DNA from: Streptomyces sp. NBC_00083
GTDB taxonomy: Bacteria > Actinomycetota > Actinomycetes > Streptomycetales > Streptomycetaceae
Assembly (NCBI RefSeq): GCF_026343295.1
Contig: NZ_JAPELY010000001.1
Location: forward strand, 372,001-436,000
Reading direction: 5' to 3'
Length of the DNA stretch: 64,000 bases
Positions 62,553 through 64,000 of the stretch are shown piece after piece (position 1 is the first letter of the stretch; the number at the start of each line of letters is the position of its first letter). A program made the translations under genes and the position numbers. Below the pieces are notes generated by a model that was not told the DNA's origin, made no database searches, and saw only the letters and a program-made list of their open reading frames with translations.

Positions 62553-64000
62553 ATGTCAGGACCCCGCCCCGTACGGGCACCGCGCGGTACGGAACTGAGC
62601 GCCCTGGGATGGCAGCAGGAAGCCGCGCTGCGCATGCTCCAGAACAACCTCGACCCCGAGGTCGCCGAACACCCCGACCAGCTCGTCGTCTACGGCGGCA
62701 CCGGCAAGGCCGCTCGTGACTGGCGCTCCTTCGACGCGATGGTGCGGACGCTGCGCACCCTCAAGCAGGACGAGACGATGCTGGTCCAGTCCGGCCGTCC
62801 GGTCGGCGTCATGCAGACGCACGAGTGGGCGCCGCGCGTGCTGATCGCCAACTCCAACCTCGTCGGCGACTGGGCCAACTGGGAGGAGTTCCGCCGCCTG
62901 GAGGCGCTCGGCCTCACCATGTACGGCCAGATGACGGCCGGCTCGTGGATCTACATCGGCACGCAGGGCATCCTCCAGGGAACGTACGAGACGTTCGCCG
63001 CGGTCGCCGCGAAGAAGTTCAACGGCACGCTCGCGGGCACGATCACGCTCACCGCGGGGCTCGGCGGCATGGGCGGCGCCCAGCCGCTCGCCGTCACGAT
63101 GAACGACGGCGTCGCGATCTGTATCGACGTCGACCCGCGCGCCATCGAGCGCCGCATCGAGCACCGCTACCTCGACGTGAAGGCCGACTCCCTGGAGCAC
63201 GCGCTCCAGCTGGCCGTCGAGGCGCGCGACGCCCGCCGCCCGCTCTCCATCGGCCTCCTCGGCAACGCGGCGGAGCTGCTGCCGCGGATGCTCGCCGAGG
63301 GCGCCCCCGTCGACATCGTGACCGACCAGACCTCGGCCCACGACCCGCTGGCCTACCTCCCCGTCGGCGTCGACTTCGACGACATGGCGACGTACGCGGC
63401 GAAGGACCCGGCGGGCTTCACCACCCGCGCGCGTGAGTCCATGGCCAAGCACGTCGAGGCGATGGTCGGCTTCATGGACGCCGGCGCCGAGGTCTTCGAC
63501 TACGGCAACTCCATCCGCGGCGAGGCCCAACTTGCGGGCTACGAGCGGGCGTTCGCCTTCCCCGGCTTCGTGCCGGCCTACATCCGTCCGCTCTTCTGCG
63601 AGGGCAAGGGCCCGTTCCGCTGGGCGGCCCTGTCGGGCGAGGCGTCCGACATCCACAAGACCGACAAGGCGCTGCTCGACCTCTTCCCGGAGAACGAGTC
63701 GCTGCACCGCTGGATCAAGATGGCCGGCGAGCGGGTCCACTTCCAGGGGCTGCCCGCGCGTATCTGCTGGCTCGGCCAGGGCGAGCGGGACAAGGCGGGC
63801 GACATGTTCAACGACATGGTCGGCAACGGCACGCTCGCGGCGCCGCTCGCGATCGGCCGCGACCACCTCGACTGCGGGTCGGTGGCGTCTCCGTACCGCG
63901 AGACCGAGGCGATGCTCGACGGCTCGGACGCGATTGCCGACTGGCCGCTCCTGAACGCCATGGTGAACGTCGCCTCCGGCGCGTCCTGGGTCTCCATCCA
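62553..64000 (+). CDS. hutU: Urocanate hydratase HutU (3' end outside window)
   Basis: Converts urocanate to imidazolone propionate in histidine degradation, using tightly bound NAD+ as electrophile. The first 482 codons are present, in one open frame to the window edge. Diagnostic segments are [65 protein letters not shown], the NAD-binding [13 protein letters not shown], and [15 protein letters not shown] lies six bases before the ATG. The canonical length is about 550 residues, so roughly 70 are beyond the window. The histidine ammonia-lyase needed upstream is not adjacent. Confidence 0.96.
   Translation, partial: MSGPRPVRAPRGTELSALGWQQEAALRMLQNNLDPEVAEHPDQLVVYGGTGKAARDWRSFDAMVRTLRTLKQDETMLVQSGRPVGVMQTHEWAPRVLIANSNLVGDWANWEEFRRLEALGLTMYGQMTAGSWIYIGTQGILQGTYETFAAVAAKKFNGTLAGTITLTAGLGGMGGAQPLAVTMNDGVAICIDVDPRAIERRIEHRYLDVKADSLEHALQLAVEARDARRPLSIGLLGNAAELLPRMLAEGAPVDIVTDQTSAHDPLAYLPVGVDFDDMATYAAKDPAGFTTRARESMAKHVEAMVGFMDAGAEVFDYGNSIRGEAQLAGYERAFAFPGFVPAYIRPLFCEGKGPFRWAALSGEASDIHKTDKALLDLFPENESLHRWIKMAGERVHFQGLPARICWLGQGERDKAGDMFNDMVGNGTLAAPLAIGRDHLDCGSVASPYRETEAMLDGSDAIADWPLLNAMVNVASGASWVSI

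Overview
The window is a 64 kb piece of a Streptomyces chromosome core region. Base composition is very GC-rich with G or C at nearly all third codon positions, and TTG and GTG starts are common. It carries Streptomyces hallmarks: a tRNA-Leu reading UUA (bldA), Rpf-type secreted muralytic enzymes beside eno, a c-di-AMP (ydaO-type) riboswitch, and mfd, mazG, divIC and hutU housekeeping genes. From memory, the gene order resembles the S. coelicolor mfd-eno-bldA-cbs-hutU segment. I could not check this by alignment.

Layout. 1-3172: ABC ATPase (cut by the window edge) and FtsX-type permease. 3197-5705 (minus): ECF sigma factor, putative membrane anti-sigma partner and DUF2079 membrane protein. 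6528-10061: mfd. 10211-16248: secreted HNH protein, lipoprotein, large N6-adenine-methylase-like protein with an altered catalytic motif, small membrane protein and Ser/Thr kinase. 16580-21004: YfhO-family membrane protein, SurA-like lipoprotein, mazG. 21607-25399: secreted repeat protein and a cytochrome P450. 25518-31329: two Rpf-like enzymes (the second behind the riboswitch), eno, divIC, DUF501 protein and Ppx/GppA. 31699-34666: NDH-2-type oxidoreductase and a cyclopropane-fatty-acid-synthase-like methyltransferase. 34736-38122 (minus): a second ABC/FtsX pair paralogous to the first. 38579-38660: bldA tRNA, then a Bax-inhibitor-1 protein. 39774-42406 (minus): GH16 and GH64 beta-1,3-glucanase operon behind a tandem LacI-type operator. 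42710-48936: small proteins, thiolase, SGNH hydrolase and cystathionine beta-synthase.

The most accessory-looking part is 49336-55273. A TrmB/LuxR-like regulator faces a two-gene unit made of a 56-residue secreted peptide and a 99-residue protein. Behind these lie three secreted proteins. Two of them, an NlpC/P60-like hydrolase and an Rpf-like transglycosylase, end in the same 257-residue FG-GAP-type domain. That domain is identical in protein sequence, and its DNA differs at only about ten synonymous sites and is unusually AT-rich at third positions. After this come an NCS1 permease, an ammonia-lyase homologue lacking the usual Ala-Ser-Gly cofactor triad, and an RpiR regulator (55808-59840). 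The window ends with a DapDC/ODC-fold decarboxylase and the first 482 codons of hutU.

Five long intergenic regions (about 5.8-6.5, 16.3-16.6, 21.0-21.4, 43.4-43.9 and 59.9-60.4 kb) hold copies of one dispersed, palindrome-rich, non-coding repeat. I saw no insertion sequence, prophage, rRNA or CRISPR array.
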